Source of the DNA: Sphingomonadaceae bacterium
GTDB lineage: Bacteria > Pseudomonadota > Alphaproteobacteria > Sphingomonadales > Sphingomonadaceae
Direction: 5' to 3'
DNA: 9,644 nt
Assembly (NCBI GenBank): GCA_016462305.1
Contig: JAEMTM010000071.1
Location: forward strand, 1-9,644
Below are positions 6,682 to 9,644 of the stretch, piece after piece. Below the pieces are notes generated by a model that was not told where the DNA came from, searched no databases, and worked only from the letters and a program-made list of their open reading frames with translations. How positions within the stretch are numbered: the stretch's first letter is position 1; every line of letters begins with the position of its first letter. The position numbers and the translations under genes were made by a program.

Positions 6682-8400
6682 TCATCCTAAATGGCAAAGT
6701 TGCCAGCTAATGTGGACCGCGTCTTTACCCGTATCGGCGGCGATCACAAGTTGTTGGGTCGGGTGCGGCCGACCATTTTGGTCAACCCATAAGCTATCAT
6801 CGACCGACAATATACCACCGGAGGTGATAAACGCCCAGTTGCTGCCGTCGGCCATGCGCAGCAAAGCGGTCTGCGGTTGGTCTGTGGGTGCGATCTCAAT
6901 ATCTGGCCCCAGATGAAAGCGGACATGCGCTGTCACATCGGCCTGCGGCTTTGCCTGCGGCAACAGCGTGTCTTCGCCCCGCAATTCCATGCCGTCGGAA
7001 CGCAAGATGAGCAAGCGGGCGTGATTATAGCCATAGCTTTTCGCATAGCCATCATGGCTTGCCGCAATCCGTGTCGCCTGATCAATGTCGCGGCGTTCAA
7101 GGCCGACTTCAGTTACGCCCTTGCCCAATTGACCCCCCGGCAGAATGGCCGTCGAATTGGTATCATTCAGGCAAAGCGTTGAATGCGCCGCCGTGGTCCG
7201 CAGGCCGCGTGCAAGCGCCGCCGATATGGTCGCGCCGACAAGTGCCGCACCGCCACAATTGACGATGATCCGCTGCCCATTATGCGACAATTCGAAGGCG
7301 AGCGTCGAGGCGCAGCCCGCCGCCGACTGGCCCGCGAGCGGCGGCGGCCCGGCATCCAGCAAAAGCACAGATTTGCCAGCCGACACACGTTGATAGCCCC
7401 AATCAAGTGCTTGGCGATGCGGGCGGGCGCGAACTTCGCTGGCGGCGACAAGTGCGTCAATCCGGTCGGCGGTCATATGCGCCGACCCCTGCCACGCGCC
7501 AAGCCCGCCATCGGAATGGGTCAGCCCCAATAAGGCAGGCACCGCACGGCCCAAAGCCTCTATGAGGAAATCGGGCACCATCTCGCCTTGCGCAACATAG
7601 CATTGCTTCAACAGGCTCAATAGGCCGATCAGCTCCATCAACTGGATGGGCGAGCGCGACACAACACCGCCATCGGGGAAAATTGTGACGCGTAAGGATT
7701 CGGCCAATCCGTCTTCACCCACTGCGCGGCGGATTTTGCCTTCGGGCAATAATAACGACGCGGCAACGACGCCCGCCCAACCCACGGTCTTGGCAAAATG
7801 GCTTTGCGCCCTTGGTGCCGACTGGTCCAGATGGCGTGCCACCCGCGCAAAATGGTTGATGACGCGCGACCGGTAAATCGGGTCCGAACTGCTCAACAAA
7901 AACGGCGACCCGGCGGCCATGTTCAACAGCCGCCAAGCACAATTGTCGACACGCCAAGCCGGCTCGCGGGTCTTCATGCCATTGGCCCGCAACCAGGCAT
8001 CGGCGATACGCGCCGCGACAGGCGCACCTTCGCCGCGATTGGTTGCGGCGGCAAGATCGCGCAGCCAGTCAAAACGGTGGATATAATCGGTCAGCGATGG
8101 CGACAGATCAAGTCGGTCATAATCCAGCGCATCAAAGGCTTGTTGTAAGCCCTGATAATGGAATTTGCCCATCCGCAGTGCTTGGCCACGTCCAGAATCG
8201 CCCTCCAAAGGGTCCTGCGGCACCGCCAGAAGGCGCAATGGCACCTTGCCCTTCAACCGCCCATTGTGCAGCGGCGTGCGCCATGTCAGCTTGTAGAATT
8301 CGAGGGAGAGGCGTTCGAGAATATTTTGGCCCCCGCCCTTGGGTCTGACGATTAAGGCCGTCTGCCGTTGATCCGTACCGTCCTCAAAATTACCGGTCAT
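6682..8400 (-). CDS. Heparinase II/III family protein
   Basis: A 572-aa protein of the polysaccharide-lyase superfold. The all-alpha (alpha/alpha toroid) part covers about 30-330, with WRTPLHNGRLKG (40-51) and DYDRLDLSPSLTDYIHRFDW (93-112), and is followed by a beta-sandwich part. Family-like C-terminal features are LAFELSHNGQRIIVNCGG (367-384), AAHSTLCLND (404-413) and the HDGY...YGYNHARLL...GED segment (449-477). Orthologues sit next to purH in many alphaproteobacteria (recollection), but I know of no established function. There is no signal peptide or membrane segment at the N-terminus, which is odd for a polysaccharide lyase and suggests a cytoplasmic site or an unusual export route. Before LAFEL the His/Asn/Asp-rich motif expected of active lyases reads SAAGCAST, so activity is doubtful. 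The start is well supported: ATGA overlap with the rpe stop and AGGGG (8404-8408) just upstream. Confidence 0.85.
   Translation of the reverse strand: MTGNFEDGTDQRQTALIVRPKGGGQNILERLSLEFYKLTWRTPLHNGRLKGKVPLRLLAVPQDPLEGDSGRGQALRMGKFHYQGLQQAFDALDYDRLDLSPSLTDYIHRFDWLRDLAAATNRGEGAPVAARIADAWLRANGMKTREPAWRVDNCAWRLLNMAAGSPFLLSSSDPIYRSRVINHFARVARHLDQSAPRAQSHFAKTVGWAGVVAASLLLPEGKIRRAVGEDGLAESLRVTIFPDGGVVSRSPIQLMELIGLLSLLKQCYVAQGEMVPDFLIEALGRAVPALLGLTHSDGGLGAWQGSAHMTADRIDALVAASEVRARPHRQALDWGYQRVSAGKSVLLLDAGPPPLAGQSAAGCASTLAFELSHNGQRIIVNCGGAALVGATISAALARGLRTTAAHSTLCLNDTNSTAILPGGQLGKGVTEVGLERRDIDQATRIAASHDGYAKSYGYNHARLLILRSDGMELRGEDTLLPQAKPQADVTAHVRFHLGPDIEIAPTDQPQTALLRMADGSNWAFITSGGILSVDDSLWVDQNGRPHPTQQLVIAADTGKDAVHISWQLCHLG
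6685..6688 (-). promoter_or_regulatory. Ribosome binding site of purH
   Basis: AGGA on the - strand lies 7 nt before the purH ATG, at good SD spacing, directly beside and partly within the TGA region (6682-6684) of the upstream gene. This supports the ATG at 6677 and translational coupling. Confidence 0.6.
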
Positions 8401-9059
8401 TCACCCCTCAGCGCCCGGATATTTGCGGCATAATGGCTCTCGCCGCCCCTGAATGTCGCCGTGCCGGCCACCAACGTGTCGGCACCAGCCGATATTGCGA
8501 GCGGTGCCGTGTCGGTCGTAATGCCGCCATCGACTTCAAGCCGGATATCGCGCCCCGTTTTTTCGATCATCTTGCGAATGGCTTCGATTTTGCGCAACTG
8601 GCTTGAAATAAAGCTCTGCCCGCCAAAACCGGGGTTCACGCTCATCACCAAGACAAGGTCAATGTCGTCGATAAGATAATCGAGCATCTTGGCTGGCGTA
8701 TGCGGATTGAGCACGATGCCCGCCATTTTGCCAAATGACTTGATCAACTGCACTGTGCGGTGCGGGTGCGGCCCAGCCTCGGGATGGAACGAGATAATAT
8801 CCGCGCCAGCGTCGGCAAAATCCTGAATATATTGGTCCACTGGCGCGATCATCAAATGCACGTCAAATGGCTTATCACTATGCGGACGAAGCGCCTTTAC
8901 GACCGCAGGGCCGATGGTGATATTGGGGACAAAATGCCCGTCCATGACATCGACATGGATCCAGTCGCATCCAGCCGCGTCAATGGCGCGCACTTCTTCG
9001 CCCAGCCGTGCAAAATCGGCGGACAAGATTGATGGCGCAATGCGGACGGCGGAGGACAT
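8397..9059 (-). CDS. rpe: Ribulose-phosphate 3-epimerase
   Basis: Interconverts D-ribulose 5-phosphate and D-xylulose 5-phosphate in the pentose-phosphate pathway; a cytosolic metal-dependent TIM barrel. It has 220 aa, the usual size. IAPSILSADFARLGEE (7-22) opens strand 1. The metal ligands and catalytic acids are visible as His35 and Asp37 in HVDVMDGHFVPN (35-46), His68 in DVHLMI (66-71) and Asp177 in EVDGGI (175-180). The phosphate-binding loops are NPGFGGQ (142-148) and the GADTLVAGTATF region (192-203). Its TGA stop overlaps the ATG of the heparinase-like gene by 4 nt, and purH follows, so pentose supply and purine synthesis share a transcript. No clear SD precedes the ATG at 9059. The 60 nt to the acetyltransferase gene (9060-9119) show no convincing promoter, so read-through from upstream is possible. 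Confidence 0.97.
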   Translation of the reverse strand: MSSAVRIAPSILSADFARLGEEVRAIDAAGCDWIHVDVMDGHFVPNITIGPAVVKALRPHSDKPFDVHLMIAPVDQYIQDFADAGADIISFHPEAGPHPHRTVQLIKSFGKMAGIVLNPHTPAKMLDYLIDDIDLVLVMSVNPGFGGQSFISSQLRKIEAIRKMIEKTGRDIRLEVDGGITTDTAPLAISAGADTLVAGTATFRGGESHYAANIRALRGE

Positions 9060-9119
9060 ATGACGCGCTTAGACGCTGCACCGCGGGCGGGCAAGGCGGC
9101 GACGGGCGTTATACACAGC

Positions 9120-9644
9120 TTATCGCTCCATGCGCGGCTCGCGCCGGTAAATAAACTGGTCGCCCATGACATCATGCGATTCTGCAAATTTGACGAAACC
9201 AAGTTTGCCCGCGACATTGCGTGATGCCGTGTTGCCGGGGTCAATGATGCACCGTATTTCGCCCAGTCCTTGGCCGTCCGCCCATTTCAATATCGCAGTC
9301 ATGGCCTCTGTAGCATAGCCCTTGCCCCATGCGTCGGGCGAAAATGCCCAGCCGGCCTCTGGAAAGCCCTCCAGCTCTTGTATGCCGCGTTCAAACTGCG
9401 CCAGCCCGCCATTGCCGACAAAGCGCCCGCTGGCCCGTTCCACAAATGACCAATAGCCATAGCCAAAGAGCGGCCACATGCCGATGCCCTGAAGCATTTT
9501 GCCCCAACTGACATTGCGGCTGCGTGGTTCGCCGCCAATAAACGCGGTCATGCGCGGGTCGGCCCATGCCGCGGCATAATCCTCCCAATGCGCGAGTGAC
9601 ATGGGTTCAATCGATAAGCGTTCGGTTGTGAGCGTGGGTGCCGT
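9120..9644 (-). CDS. GNAT family N-acetyltransferase (RimJ/RimL type), start outside window
   Basis: Predicted acetyl-CoA-dependent N-acetyltransferase of the Acetyltransf_3 / RimJ-RimL group; the substrate is unknown. The frame stays open to the window edge. The 14 codons before the ATG at 9602 encode TAPTLTTERLSIEP, the conserved N-terminal TxRLxLRP-like strand of this family, so the real start lies beyond 9644 and the ATG at 9602 is internal. Counting from that Met, AGWAFSPDAWGKGYATEA (83-100) is motif A with the acetyl-CoA pyrophosphate loop (WGKGYA), and DPGNTASRNVAGKLGFV (121-137) is motif B. GYWSFVERASGRFVGNGGL (49-67) is the usual pair of central strands. The TAA stop is at 9120-9122. 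It may head the rpe operon or stand alone; co-location gives no clue to its substrate. Confidence 0.9.
   Translation of the reverse strand, partial: TAPTLTTERLSIEPMSLAHWEDYAAAWADPRMTAFIGGEPRSRNVSWGKMLQGIGMWPLFGYGYWSFVERASGRFVGNGGLAQFERGIQELEGFPEAGWAFSPDAWGKGYATEAMTAILKWADGQGLGEIRCIIDPGNTASRNVAGKLGFVKFAESHDVMGDQFIYRREPRMER

Noticed and set aside
9104..9119. TATAAC on the - strand upstream of rpe as a -10 promoter element
   Set aside because: No acceptable -35 hexamer is found at the right distance, and a short AT-rich match in a 60-nt gap is weak evidence.

Overview
The window looks like ordinary core chromosome of an alphaproteobacterium, most likely a sphingomonad (Sphingopyxis/Sphingorhabdus-like). 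This is inferred from moderately high GC, the protein flavour, the rpe / heparinase-like / purH order, and the 'GTCATCCTGAA...' and 'GTCATTCCCGCGAAAGCGGG' palindromes that are common in such genomes. No phage, insertion sequence, CRISPR, tRNA or rRNA is visible, and I found no convincing new defence or biosynthetic system.

Left block, + strand (1-3086): the 3' three quarters of threonine synthase (thrC), an RlmI/COG1092-like SAM methyltransferase, dihydroneopterin aldolase (folB), and an SDR whose D/Y/K catalytic spacing matches pteridine reductases (FolM/PTR1 type). Gaps are 2 nt, 8 nt and a 4-nt ATGA overlap, so these four are probably one transcript. FolB and the SDR would act at two steps of reduced-pterin/folate formation.

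Middle (3087-5087): a 306-nt gap before the next gene holds, on the - strand, a structured RNA that I think is 6S RNA (ssrS). It has a closing stem, a bubble with small hairpins on both sides, and a long distal arm. Then comes a RhlE-type DEAD-box RNA helicase on + with a long disordered Gly/Arg/Asn tail. A palindromic repeat cluster lies between it and the convergent purH: a perfect 30-bp inverted repeat followed by a 14-bp hairpin with a GAAA loop.

Right block, - strand (read from 9644 down to 5088): a GNAT acetyltransferase cut by the window edge, rpe (ribulose-phosphate 3-epimerase), a heparinase II/III-family protein overlapping rpe by 4 nt, and purH starting 4 nt after it. rpe belongs to the pentose-phosphate supply line and purH makes IMP in the last two steps of purine synthesis. 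The role of the heparinase-like protein between them is unknown.

The points most worth a second look are the unannotated 6S RNA candidate, the folB/pteridine-reductase pair, the missing His-rich motif in the heparinase-like protein, and the repeat cluster.
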